64,000 nt of DNA from Prostheceraeus crozeri. Its lineage: Eukaryota; Platyhelminthes; Polycladida; Euryleptidae. This document shows positions 51,698 through 64,000 of this stretch, in pieces. The notes below the pieces were generated by a model. The model was not told the origin of the DNA and searched no databases. It saw nothing but the letters and a program-made list of their open reading frames with translations. The stretch spans positions 140,987 to 204,986 of the forward strand of contig CAJQUW010006115.1 in NCBI GenBank assembly GCA_907163375.1, given 5' to 3'. The translations under genes were made by a program, and so were the position numbers. Within the stretch, counting starts at the first letter, position 1; every line of letters starts with the position of its first letter.

Positions 51698-52480
51698 TTA
51701 CTCTGATATCGCCAGACTTCCATTTTTGAATGGTAGTGACAACATTAAGCACTCTTCATTTGAACAGAAATGTCCATCTGTTATGGCAGGAATAAATTGA
51801 TGATCAATAACATGATCAAACTTGTTAAGTTTTTCACCAATATTGGGCATAGTGCGCATGAAATGTGTCAACCGACTTCGGAAGCCAGTAACGAAAGCTG
51901 AATAAGCAGCATCAGGCTCAGATCGTGCGAGTATTGCTAGCTTGGCAAGCTGGTTACGCCATGAATCAATGAGAGATGTAGCATAGTGTGTCTCTCCTTC
52001 GGAATTTCCAATGAAACTACCAAGATATTTACTTCCTCCTGCTGTTATTTGTACATCACTTCCTTCAAAAACTCGATTGGCCATTGCAATCAACTCCGGT
52101 TTAATGATCAGGTACGACTTTGATGCATTTGGATCTTCATCAAGGACCTTCTCCCACCACTTACGTAGGTCAGTGAGAGATCCAGCACCCACCAGATGGT
52201 CTGCAAAAGCTACCTGTTTAACACCATAGTTGTCATCAGGATGATTTATTATACAAATATTGAATGTTATTCAATGAAACTCTTTGGTTTATAGTATTGA
52301 AGGAATTAGTTACATCAACAAGCAGAAGGGCATCTGTTGATGATTCATTGAAAATTTCAGTCATTGCATGCACTGCAGTTTCACAACCTGCTGGTTGATC
52401 CGCACACAACTGCAAGTTGCCAGCACTTTCCTGTGTGTATCCTGCTTTTTACATCGTGTTTGCATGTAATTTATAAAGTG
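51698..52480 (-). pseudogene. Reverse-transcriptase fragment of an unassigned retrotransposon (fossil)
   Basis: Upstream part: CADQPAGCETAVHAM and LLVDVTNSFNTIN, the first palm block of a reverse transcriptase family common in aquatic invertebrates. Downstream part (51698-52192): GAGSLTDLRKWWEKV, PSKSYLI-like KSYLIIKPEL, GSKYLGSFIG, AAYSAFVTGFRSRLTHFMRT and HQFIPAITDGHFCSN, the region after the catalytic YADD-type motif. The middle is missing. It may belong to a DIRS-like or another retrotransposon lineage. It is broken and old. Confidence 0.7.
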
Positions 52481-52691
52481 ATGCCTCGAAATCGGGATCC
52501 CGCTTGGACTTTTTTCAAAGTAAACGAAAAGGAGCTATTCATGCTGTATGCACGGGATGCTGTATGCGATGGGGAGTCCATCGTCGCACAAGATTCGAGA
52601 ATAAAGTCTCATTTAAACATCTGCAAAAATGCCTTCGCTACTCGAAAAAGAACCTCAATAGAAGTCGATCTTGATAATAGTAGTATAGGGT

Positions 52692-52727
52692 ATGAGATCC
52701 GGCGCATTCGCTTCGCTCGCCACCGGA
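52692..52727. repeat. Hairpin resembling the Polinton B hairpins
   Basis: GAGATCCGG...CCGGATCTC encloses CGC-ATTCGCTTCGCTC-type GC-rich sequence, about 260 bp before the first gene of element C. Confidence 0.6.
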
Positions 52728-52764
52728 TCTCACACCTAAGTAGATACAAAAATGAAAATATGAA

Positions 52765-52985
52765 AAATGCAAAAATAGGGTCCTCCTGAAATTGATAAAA
52801 AACAGCTAAAAATAGGGACCTCTTGAAATTTATAAAAAACAGCTAAATTAGACCCCTTTGAAATTTAGCAAATCCAAATGCAAAATAGGGTCCTCTTGAA
52901 ATTAGCAAATCCAAATGCAAAATAGGGTCCTCTTAAAATTAGCAAATCAAAAATGCAAATAGGGCCTTCTGAAATTTAGCAAAAA
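52765..52985. repeat. Five or six tandem copies of a roughly 38-bp repeat
   Basis: Core AATAGGG(T/A)CCTC(C/T)TGAAATT, then an A-rich part with GCAAATCCAAATGC or AAAAACAGCTAAA. It leads directly into element C. Confidence 0.85.
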
Positions 52986-52989
52986 CAAA

Positions 52990-53630
52990 ATGAATATGAC
53001 CAAAAATATTCATTTAAAAATGGAAGATGAAAAAACAAAAGAACCATCAGCCCCTTTATATCCTTCATTATCATATGAAATGGATATAGCAAAACACAAA
53101 GATAGAGTCAGGTACATGAAAGATAAGGAAGCGCAATTATTACTTAAACTAGAACATTATAATAAATTAAGAAAGAGATGGACGATAGTTAAGAATGTGA
53201 CACAAGGTGTTGGTGCATTTTTAACAATTTCTTTAGGCGCTCTCACTATTGTCATTTCATCTGGCGTTCTTACAATTCCATGTTTGTTGCTACAGCTTTA
53301 ACAGGTACAGGTGTTTTCACCAAACGTCACTAGCAACAGTGATAGATAAATCTGTAATGTCTAAGAAACGAAAATCCTTAAGTAAGAAACATGCTCATGT
53401 AAAAGAAGTATATGAGTAAACTACATTACTACTTCAGAGAGTGTGTGATGACAATGTTATTACGTTAGATGAGATTGAAAAATTTGACCAAATAGCTAGA
53501 GAAGCAACTAAAATTCCTGTTAAATCTCAAGACAAAGTAGACAATGAAGCTTTTTTAGAAGAAATAAGAACTTTATTAAAAAAGTTAGATCAAAGTTCCA
53601 TAGGACAAAAATAAGTTGTTCAGTAAAGTG
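52990..53630 (+). pseudogene. Membrane-protein gene remnant (element C)
   Basis: It matches element B's gene at 31333-32085: KHKDRVRYMKDKEAQLLLKL, then GAFLTISLGALTIVISSGVL. A downstream segment (TGTTCAGTAAAGTGTTTATG) matches the region after that gene in B. Broken several times. Here the whole copy is at the left end, mirroring its terminal position in B. Confidence 0.85.
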
Positions 53631-53699
53631 TTTATGCTGTGTACCAATGATACCACAAAATTCAAATATTATCTTATAAAATAATAAATACAAATGAGA

Positions 53700-54660
53700 C
53701 AAATGAGGCAAAAATAAAACAACTAGAAGAATTAATAAAACAGAAAAATATTATGAAGAAAAAACATATACAATATCGAATGCTACAAGCTGGCGTTCAA
53801 TCTGATATGTTTGAAAAAATGCACCTAACTGAACAAGTGAAAACTGATTTTGAAAAAACTATTGCACCACTCAAAACTCTTGAGAAAGAACTCGCAGTTC
53901 ATGATAAATGAATTGATATATCTGATCCAGTGCAGAAAACCATCATGGATGATTATGGTTTGTTAGAAGCAAACATAGTCAAGAATTACCAAAATCTAAT
54001 GCTATTTGAACATTCTACTTCATTTATAGAGGGAAAGCCATTTCTTAGATTTTATTACTTAGGTGGTGAAGAATTAATTATAAATACAAAAGAAAGTTTA
54101 ATTTTCACACCAGACAAAACAGCTTTCAGTTTAGACAGAAATTTCGTGGATTTTATTAAGAGAGGCGGATTTAGATAACTATCATAGTGATGATCTAATG
54201 AAATACAAAACTATGTTAGAACAAGGTTAGAACTGTAACGAAAACTCTTAAGCGTTTATAAAAATTATGAATGGCTTTATTAATTCAAAACGTCTAGTAC
54301 CAGTAAAACAGGACAAAGAAACCAGTGCTAACAGCTGCTTCTCCCAGCAAGAACTGGTTATTCAAACAACCAATGGCTGCTTCCTCCCAGCAAGAACTGC
54401 TTCTCCCCTGCAAGAACTGGTTAATTTCCCCCAAACACCGACTATTTCCCAAAAACAGAGAACAAGGAACTAAAAGAGACAACGGTTTTCCTGCCCGATG
54501 ATCCGCAATAATTAAATAAACAGATTAGAGATTTTATTAGCTGCAACAAAAGAAGGACATAACTCTAGTTTTTAAACGAAATACATGCAATCTTAAAAAG
54601 ACTATTAGAAAACAAAATTATTGATGGAAAAGACTACAAAAGCTTATCTAATATTATTTG
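53700..54660 (+). pseudogene. Conserved hypothetical remnant (element C)
   Basis: It matches 28419-29255 of element B: DDYGLLEANI, SLDRNFVDFI, and a final FLPDDPQ-like block. A GC-richer low-complexity stretch (54310-54440, repeats of CCAGCAAGAACTGG) replaces a short Lys-rich linker of B. Broken many times. Confidence 0.8.
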
Positions 54661-54689
54661 ATTAAAAAATGTCTTCGGCAGAACAAGAA

Positions 54690-55515
54690 AAAATAATATA
54701 CATTTAGAAAATAATTAATCGAGATTTTGTCCCTCCATGCAAACTTTTAGTACGTCCATTAAAATTTATAGCAACTACGTCCCTCGCATACTGTGTAATT
54801 TAGACCCTATTATTCACTTAGAACAAGACAAACATTATGAAGTAGCATTAACTAGTTTTATCAACATTTTAACACTATACAAAATATTATTCAAGCAGAT
54901 GTAAATGATCGATTTTAAATATTCAAATGACAAAGGTAAAACTTGGAAAGAATTAACTTTTCATCCTGGATCCTTATGAAGTTTGAATCGATTTTCCCCA
55001 ATGAAATAAAAAGACATTTAGGCATTCAATTTAAAGACAATGAAACAGATACATTTCGCAGTTGAACCAGCAGTAAATAAATTTTTCTCTTACATTAGAT
55101 GATCAAACATCAAGTATTGATTTTGATATTTGACCAAATCTTTATCGAAGACTATTAGGATTTAAAAAGAAACTCTATGCACAAGGTTTTCTATATCAGT
55201 GGAAATAATACCTAAAATAACTGAAATAAAATTTTTCAATCAAACGTTCAATGTGATATTATGAAGGTGGTTATGTTAATCAGAAAGCTAACCAAAAATA
55301 AAATGTTAAAATCTTCAGTTAATCCAGCATTACAGTTCCGAGATTGTTTACAGTTTAAATTGTCAATCCCAAAATCATTGATATATTTTTCCAGTTACAC
55401 GAAAAACAATTAATTCAATTACTATTAGAATAACAGATGAGAAAGCCTAAGGCAATAAATTTTGGAGGTGAAAGAGATTTATGATAGATCTATTATTACG
55501 AGGAGTAATTAAAAA
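54690..55515 (+). pseudogene. Penton-like remnant (element C)
   Basis: It matches 29312-30100 of element B at the DNA level (for example GCAGTTGAACCAGCAGT and the closing AATTTTGGAGGTGAA). Heavily broken. Confidence 0.8.
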
Positions 55516-55559
55516 ATATTGACTTCAAAGAATGAAGTGAAAGCAGTTCTGTAAAAATA

Positions 55560-56350
55560 TCCACTAAAAACAAGAAAGTGAAATTCAATCATCATCATAA
55601 CTTGTCACATAAAGATTGTACTCATTTATCTGTGGAAGATCAGGTTGTGGGAAAACGTATCTATTATTTAAAATTCTCAGACGACACCAAAAATTTTTGG
55701 GAATATATAACAATCATATCATCTGTCACAACAACAGGCAGAACAACCCTATTTATCAATTTTTGAAAGTATGTTTTTTAGAAAATTAATCTTACAAAAT
55801 CAGCTATAGCTTCACTGTTTGAAGAATAATGAAAAATCGGAGTATGAAGAAGAAATAAGTTCCTGGTGTGAAGAAGCACGAAAAATAAACAACTAGTAGA
55901 ATCCAATACAAATAAACACGATATCGGATTACAACTAATAGATGATAGTGGTAATATGCAAGATCCTAGTAAATAACTAAATAAAACGAAAGAACATTGT
56001 GTTTGTGTTTGATGATTGTGTTAATAACAGGAGCATCAACAGTTCAGAGATAATTATTTGTTACGAGAGGACCTATCCACAATAACTGTATGTCTTTTTA
56101 TTTGACACCAAAGTTATGTATTCACTAGATGGCGGCTATTATTAGAAAGAATGCTAAATATTTTTATGCTTTTCCGAAATCAATCCCAAGAAACCTAAAG
56201 TGATTTTTGTTAAGAGACTTATGAAATAGAGATAAAGAATGAATTTAAACAATCGTGTAACAATGCTTGGTCAAACGACTATGGATTTATTCACAATCAA
56301 ATATTGTATAAAAAGTACATGATAGAGTTATAGATAGATTTGTTTCATAG
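55560..56350 (+). pseudogene. Packaging ATPase remnant (element C)
   Basis: It matches 30281-31068 of element B: GGAAGATCAGGTTGTGGGAA (Walker A region), TAGATGATAGTGGTAATATG, and AATCGTGTAA/CAATGCTTGG near the end. Heavily broken. Confidence 0.8.
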
Positions 56351-56359
56351 AAGTGAAAG

Positions 56360-56640
56360 TCAATAGAAGATTTGTTTCACAGAGTTAATAATTCCCTCTT
56401 CCCAGTCTTCACTATCTATCACGTTATTCATTTTATATTACATTCTTTTTTTTTAATTCGTTTGAAATATTTTCGTCTTGAACATCTTCTCCGTAATAAG
56501 GTAGCATAATACCATTTGCATCCAGACGCTTGACGTTTAAGAAGATTTATTTTATACCAGTGAATCTTTTTTTTGTTCTTCAGTGTTATTATCTTTTATC
56601 AGGAGTACTAATACCAGTTTCTAAAGATCTTTTCCCCTGT
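56360..56640. other. Spacer between the two blocks of element C
   Basis: AT-rich sequence. A minus-strand reading resembles a polymerase C-terminal tail only weakly. Confidence 0.4.
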
Positions 56641-56645
56641 TTTTA

Positions 56646-59150
56646 TTAACAATTGTTTGTCAATGTTTCGCCATGGTATAATTTCAATGAAATCTCTACT
56701 TTTACTTTAGTTTTTGTATAACCCTTAAATGTTTTCTTTTCACTAAGTCTCCCTTGTTCATCTGCAGTAATACAATATTTTATTTTGGGAGCAATAAACA
56801 ATCCATATATAATTCCCCCATTACCATAATCATTTTTCCCTTGACATAATTCCCCACCAACATATCCAGCAGCATCTAATTTATTGAAGAGTTCATTGGA
56901 AATGTACATACTATCCGTGTTCTTAACAATTTTAAGGGAAGCCACAATTAAATGTGCCATCTTCTGTTTCAATATCATAAACATATTGTAGTGTATTATT
57001 TAAATATCGCACTGTGGTAACATTTTGTGAAATCTCTTCTTGTACTTGATATGCATTAAAGCATAATGGTTTATCTTGTCTTTCTTCTACGACTAAATTC
57101 ATACCAAGTGATGATGCTAAATTGTATAATCCACTAAAGATTTCTTTATTTTTTTGACTAAAGCGAATCATGGGTGTATATGTTCTCGTAATGTACGATT
57201 TCTTTTCTCCATCAGCTGCATAAAATCCAACAAAGAACCAATATCTAATATGATATTCAGCATTTAGAATATAATAAGGAACGCGTTTTTCTTTAAACTG
57301 ATTATAATAATTTTCACGAAAGTATATAGCATAATGTTTTGGATTTTGAAAATTAAGCTTGTATACACTTGATGATCTCATTGTATTATATATTTTGCAA
57401 TCATTATTATAAACGTGTTTAATATATGTTTGTAATTTAGATAAGAGGTTCAGGTCTTGGTTATTTAACGTACAACAATATTTGATTCCCGATTTGTAAT
57501 TATAGATTCCAGCAGAGCCATCGCCTAAAAAGAATCCTTCTATAAATGCTCGTTTACATATTAAATTAGGTGGTTCGTGAATATAAATATCATTTAGAAT
57601 TTGTTCTAATGTGAGTGAAGTGCCGGGTGAAAATAATTTATTATGTAATAAATTGGTTCCAATGTGTAATTCTTGTGGTTTTATTTCATTACCTGTTTCA
57701 TCTAACAAGGAATGATCTTCAGTAACATCTACTATTCCCATTTTTGTTCTTATTCGATAAATACTTTTATTTGTAAATGTCTAATAACTTTTTTTACTTT
57801 ACTCCAGCCATTATGAGTATAAATTTCTAAATTATCAACTAATGAAATTTCTTTCATATCACTATTAATTTCAAACGGGTTACTTTCATAATTGTTTACA
57901 ATACTATTCTAGAAATAAATACCGAATTATTCTTTCTCAGTATTACAGGCGTGTCAGCTGTTACTGAATCGGTGTAATGTATGTGTTTTTCTTTAAAACC
58001 ATTAAGTTCTAAAATAAAGTTGTTCATGATTCGTCTAGATTGAGCAAGAATAAAAGAACCTAAATGTGATGGCATGAATGATGTCGCAGCGTAGCTGCTC
58101 AGGCCTTTGGCCGTCGTAGCGTAGCTGCTCAGATAAAGTGCGAATTACCTTTTTAACAGTTATGCTTGTAATTCTTCGAGTAAGCTGCATTAAGAAAATC
58201 CAACTCATCTTTAATCCCATTTTCCCTTACTTTCACTAAGAATTGTTCATTATTTACTTTTTCAAATCTTATTACCTTCTTGAGTGAAATTCTTTCTCAA
58301 TGTATTCTCATTCCATAAATGATATTTAGTGCTTATGTCTTTTTGCACAGTTTTTCCATATAGTGAATTCATTAATAATTAAATTAACTCATCGCCCACA
58401 GTGTTTCCTTCTATTTTATAATTTTTTCTTAAATTGAAGAGCTTTTCGATGTATTTGCGAAATGGTGAAACGTGATAATTTTCTTCATAGATCATACCGT
58501 CTGTAATAGATAATATTTTCCCACCACACCTAACAATTTCTTGCATGTCTACAGAAGTGAATACATCATAACATATACCATTTCTAAACCTTATTATTTC
58601 TTGATTGCAATTGTTTTCATTATTTACCTTATCTTTCGCAGGAACTGGTTGAAAAAACATATCCTCAGGATAATAAAACACAACTGTGAATATTCCAGTT
58701 TTAGGACGAAATGCATGCTGAAGTGTTAAATTGATATAATACTGCTTGTTCTTCTTCTTGTCTAAAGTTTCTAGCCCGAAATTCATCTTTAGGCATATTC
58801 TGAATGTTCGTCATACATAGCTGATGGATATAAAGATGTTGCATACAAAAGCCATTAAAGAATATTCCAATTTCCGTTGTTCGAGTAGTTATGTCAATTT
58901 CTTTACAAGAACATTCTGTCTTAGCAACTGATTATACTGCTTCATTAAATTCTATTAAAATTATTAAGAACAGTGAAGCACTAGTACCGTGTAAATACCT
59001 CTGCAATATTGGTATCTAGATGTTACAAAAGGGTGGGAGACAATAATGGTTTATTTTGGTCTGAAACTCTTCCACCTTTAACAGATTTTCTAACATAGTT
59101 TCTAGTCCATAAATCAGTATGTGAGTGTATAAGTGTATTGTCATCTTGTA
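56646..59150 (-). pseudogene. Family B DNA polymerase of a second lineage (element C), intein-containing
   Basis: From the 5' side, recognisable parts are a RKSVKGGRV-like segment near 59090, a palm region in 58379-58786 (VPAKDKV, RFRNGICYDVFTSVDMQEIV, GGKILSITDG, SPFRKYIEKLFNLRKNYK), motif C split around the intein, and the C-terminal VGGELCQGKNDYG...YGLFIAPKIKYC...TFKGY block. These match a PolB lineage (organellar/viral type B) found in many invertebrate Polintons that is distinct from the enzymes in elements A and B. The N-terminus is missing and there are several breaks. Confidence 0.8.
56921..57969 (-). other. Intein with LAGLIDADG endonuclease inside PolB motif C
   Basis: About 350 residues with intein blocks in order: block A SVTADTPVILR near 57965, block B VDVTEDHSLLDETG near 57725, LAGLIDADG blocks FIEGFFLGDGSAG (near 57540) and FVGFYAADGEKK (near 57220), block F YDIETEDGTFNCG near 56970, and a terminal Asn before a Thr (+1) near 56921. 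It interrupts the polymerase exactly at motif C, the site called pol-c in archaeal and giant-virus polymerases. Inteins splice themselves out of the host protein; the endonuclease spreads the intein to empty alleles. The host gene is a fossil, so this intein is presumably dead. Confidence 0.85.
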
Positions 59151-59209
59151 CGTTCTTCATCCAACCGTTAAATGTTAAAGCAGAAGATGTTAAATTAGTA
59201 GTTACATAA

Positions 59210-59232
59210 TAATAATAATAATAATAATAATG
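59210..59232. repeat. (AAT)n microsatellite
   Basis: About seven ATA/AAT units. Confidence 0.9.
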
Positions 59233-59239
59233 AAGCGTT

Positions 59240-59985
59240 TATTTCTCAAATTGAAAATCATTCGTTTCACAAAGATAAGGTACCATAAAAAACTGTTTGT
59301 AGCATACAAAGTTAAAGAAAAAATCTCACGGCTAGTCGGTGCACCAGCAAATTAATTCAGAAATACTGTACTTTGACTATTTATTATTTAGATAACTAAT
59401 GTCTTGAGTTGAAAAGCTCGCAGGCCATAGGAAAAATGAATTTGAGCGGACGAGAGGTAGAGCAGAATGGCAAGTAGGAGAAGTGTTTCGTATAGGTAGC
59501 GATGTAGGCAATAGATATGCATCGGAAGATTCGATGAATGCATTTCGCTAAAAACTTACAAATCAAGTATTGCGGCGAAGTTTAAGTCAAGAATGATCCG
59601 ACATGCACAAGCCTCATCACAAATAAGCGATGAGAACTCTAAAAGTGGTCAATACTAGAAGATGTGCAATACTAGAAGTTACCGAAGAGCGGTGTACAAT
59701 ACAGAAGAAGCCGACTCGATCAGACACGGAAAAGACATTTATCAGTTTGATCTTAACTACAAATGGCCTTAATCACGAAGAACAAAAGTCGACGATTTGC
59801 ACTTCTTATGATGTTGGAGAACTGAACGTCCCTTCATTTTGTGAGTCCAAATGCACTCCAAGAGATGTTCAAAAGATCAACAACTACAATGTCTTCATAT
59901 ACTGGACCATGAGAGATCATCCCACGTTGACGTTGGCCACGCAATTTGTCTACTTTTCCTCGAATTAGCACCAATTGTTTTCTTT
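59240..59985. other. Unassigned sequence before the LINE fragment
   Basis: An ORF at 59630-59968 (+) of 112 codons has no recognisable domain. The minus strand may hold the 3' part of the LINE, too decayed to call. Confidence 0.35.
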
Positions 59986-59989
59986 GATC

Positions 59990-60810
59990 CAGTTTTCAAT
60001 CAGGCTCCAAGTGACGCGGCGTAACCGTCAGTTGTTAAGCTTCTACCAGGTGTACGATCGTCGGCCGAATTTAACCAATAGAGTCTTCGGTGGATTTTAA
60101 AGTCAATGATGCCAAAACTTCTGACAAAGATATGGCCCCAGGACAGAAGCCTTGCGGAACCCACAACTTACATGAACAAAACTGCCCCCACAACACCACG
60201 ACCGACACTCGTTTTGGTAGCGAAATTGGACAAAAGTAGATGTCAAACCATTTTAGTGCAAACCTTTATCAAGACCATGAGCGCAAAAGACTATTTACAA
60301 GTTGTTGTTTGAAGCTTGTCGACTGCTTGACATATCAGACAATCAAAACTCGAACTGATTGCATTTTGCCATTTTCCCTCCATTGAGAGAAGTCACACCA
60401 GCGAGATTTGAATAAGAGCACTGCGTTGATCCGAGAGATCGATAAGCAAGTTGTTTTCGCCGAAATGCGCCAAAAACAGCGGTCTTCATTGAGTTCTCCA
60501 AAAATTGCTCGTTTCGAGACTTTTGAATGATGGGTATGATGTGAAATAGGTCGGAAGTCTGATGAGGAGTGGCCCTGCTTCGGAATTGGCTTCACAACAC
60601 GTATTTCCACAGTTCAGAAAGTCCGGCTTGCCATCGATGCAATTGAATATTCATAATAGGGGTCACAGATGTCGAGTCAGAAGCGCTTTTCATACAAACG
60701 GGCAGGGATTGCGTCGTAACCCTGAAGCTTGCTTGCATTTTCAGCCCCTTTCAGAAGAAGATGGACTAAAGAGGGCTGAATCGTTAAACACCATTCGCTG
60801 TCCTTGAAGG
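59990..60810 (-). pseudogene. Decayed LINE reverse-transcriptase fragment
   Basis: Minus-strand landmarks of a non-LTR reverse transcriptase in order: LQGYDAIPARM-like (60720), LWKYV then VVKPIPKQGHSSSDFRPIS (60520-60610), WVPQG followed by a GP block (about 60125-60165, matching VPQGSVLGP), then a YADD-like SADDRT near 60055. The frame shifts several times, and neither end of the element is found. Its 3' end would point left, so the poly(T) tract to the right is not its tail. Confidence 0.7.
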
Positions 60811-60832
60811 GAAGAAGGGCGGAGTCAGGCTC

Positions 60833-63184
<2,352 letters not shown>

Positions 63185-64000
63185 CACTAGTTTTCATTAG
63201 TTTTCGTTATTTTTTCAGTTAGTTTTAGCTTTTTTCGTAATTTTTTTCATTATTTTTTTTCTTTTTTTTTTTTTTCTTTTATTTTATTTTTTCTTTCTTT
63301 TTTTCTTTTTTTGTGTTATTTTTAAGTTTAGTTTTCTTTATTTTCTTTTTTCTTTTCATTTTTTTTCGTTTATTTTTTCTTTTAATTTTTTCTTTTTTTC
63401 TTTTATTTTTTTATTTTTTTGTTAGTTTTCTGTTAGTTTTCAGTTTTCACTTACTTTACAGTCAGTTTTCAGTTACTTTTCAGTTAGTTTTCAGTTAGAT
63501 TTCAGCTAGTTTGGAGTTAGTTTTCAGTCAGTTTTCAGTTAGTTTTCAGATATAGCTTCCAGTTAGTTTTCAGATATAGCTTCCAGTTAGTTTTCAGTTA
63601 GCCTTCAGTTAGTTTTCAGCTAGTTTTCAGTTAGTTTTCAGTTAGTTTTCAGTTAGTTTTCAGTTAGTTTTCAGTCAGTTTTCAGCTAGTTTCAGTTATT
63701 TTTCAGTTAGCTTTCAGTTAGTTCTCACTTGGTTTACAGTCAGTTCTCATTTAGTTTTCATCTAGTTTTCAGCTAGTTTTCAGTTAGTTTTCAGTTATTT
63801 TTTCAGTTAGTTTTCAGCGATTTTTCAGTAATTTTTTTCAGTTATTTTTTCTTTTCTTTTTTCTTTTTTCTTTATTATCTCCTTTATTTTTTCTTTTATT
63901 TTTTCTTTATTTTTTTTTGTTTAGTATTTTTCTTTTACTTTTTTCTTTCATTTTTTTCTTTTCTTTGTTCTTTGTTCTTTTATTTTTTTCGTTTATTTTC
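63185..64000. repeat. T-rich sequence with an 11-bp minisatellite
   Basis: Degenerate T-rich DNA (63185-63420, 63820-64000) surrounds an array of TTTTCAGTTAG units (about 63421-63820) with variants such as TTTTCAGCTAG and TTCCAGTTAG. No gene. Confidence 0.9.

Larger units (their letters stand above)
52480..59200. mobile_element. Element C: decayed Polinton remnant with two gene blocks
   Basis: Left block (52990-56350, plus strand): homologues of element B's membrane protein, conserved hypothetical, penton and packaging ATPase in that order. Right block (56640-59150, minus strand): a family B polymerase of another lineage with an intein. Protease, integrase and major capsid genes are not visible. 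The limits are estimates; no terminal repeats or target duplication were found. It carries dozens of breaks and is much older than element B. It could be one element or two abutting remnants. Confidence 0.7.

Noticed and set aside
59630-59968. 112-codon plus-strand ORF
   Set aside because: No domain, no splice or promoter context, and the minus strand next to it carries LINE similarity.

Overview
The window is nuclear DNA of an animal, probably an aquatic invertebrate. I cannot name the phylum. Three things point to an animal: a TATA-driven gene with one intron that encodes a small cysteine-rich secreted peptide (46123-48258), Penelope-like, LINE, hAT and mariner-type repeats, and virus-like DNA elements of the Polinton/Maverick kind. 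There are no bacterial features. Apart from the peptide gene I found no convincing host gene; the window is mostly mobile DNA and decayed intergenic sequence.

Region 1 (1 to about 11750, element A) is a relatively GC-rich virus-like element whose left end lies outside the window. It carries a two-repeat TATA-binding-protein-like gene, a broken protein-primed family B DNA polymerase, a multi-exon C2H2 zinc-finger gene just upstream of the polymerase on the same strand, and a small ORF that resembles the polymerase N-terminal module. Around these lie several repeat arrays, one with AP-1-like and MEF2-like sites and one present as three diverged copies of a roughly 200 bp block.

Region 2 (13007-32649, element B) is a nearly whole, young Polinton of about 19.6 kb. 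It has terminal inverted repeats of about 0.6 kb that are almost identical and an exact 6-bp target duplication (GTGGAT). It holds an adenain-type protease, an integrase preceded in the same frame by a parvovirus-type phospholipase A2 domain, a double-jelly-roll major capsid protein, a penton-like minor capsid protein, a fibre-like coiled-coil protein, two packaging-type ATPases, a zinc-finger protein, a polymerase-associated protein and a 1099-residue PolB. It has about five breaks. Its most unusual property is a set of short GC-rich single and double hairpins scattered through its spacers and also in frame inside several genes.

Region 3 (about 32650-52480) is host intergenic DNA. It contains MITEs with clear ends, a Penelope-like element with two hammerhead-like motifs and a 12-bp target duplication, a second hammerhead-like motif beside an ORF, a roughly 530 bp repeat family interrupted by another element, the secreted peptide gene and a reverse-transcriptase fragment.

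Region 4 (about 52480-59200, element C) is a heavily decayed Polinton remnant. Its left half matches element B's membrane protein, conserved hypothetical, penton and ATPase genes. Its right half, on the other strand, is a different PolB lineage with an intein (Hint plus LAGLIDADG blocks) at polymerase motif C. Region 5 (59200-64000) has a decayed LINE fragment, a 2.35 kb poly(T) tract that may be an assembly artefact, and a T-rich 11-bp minisatellite.
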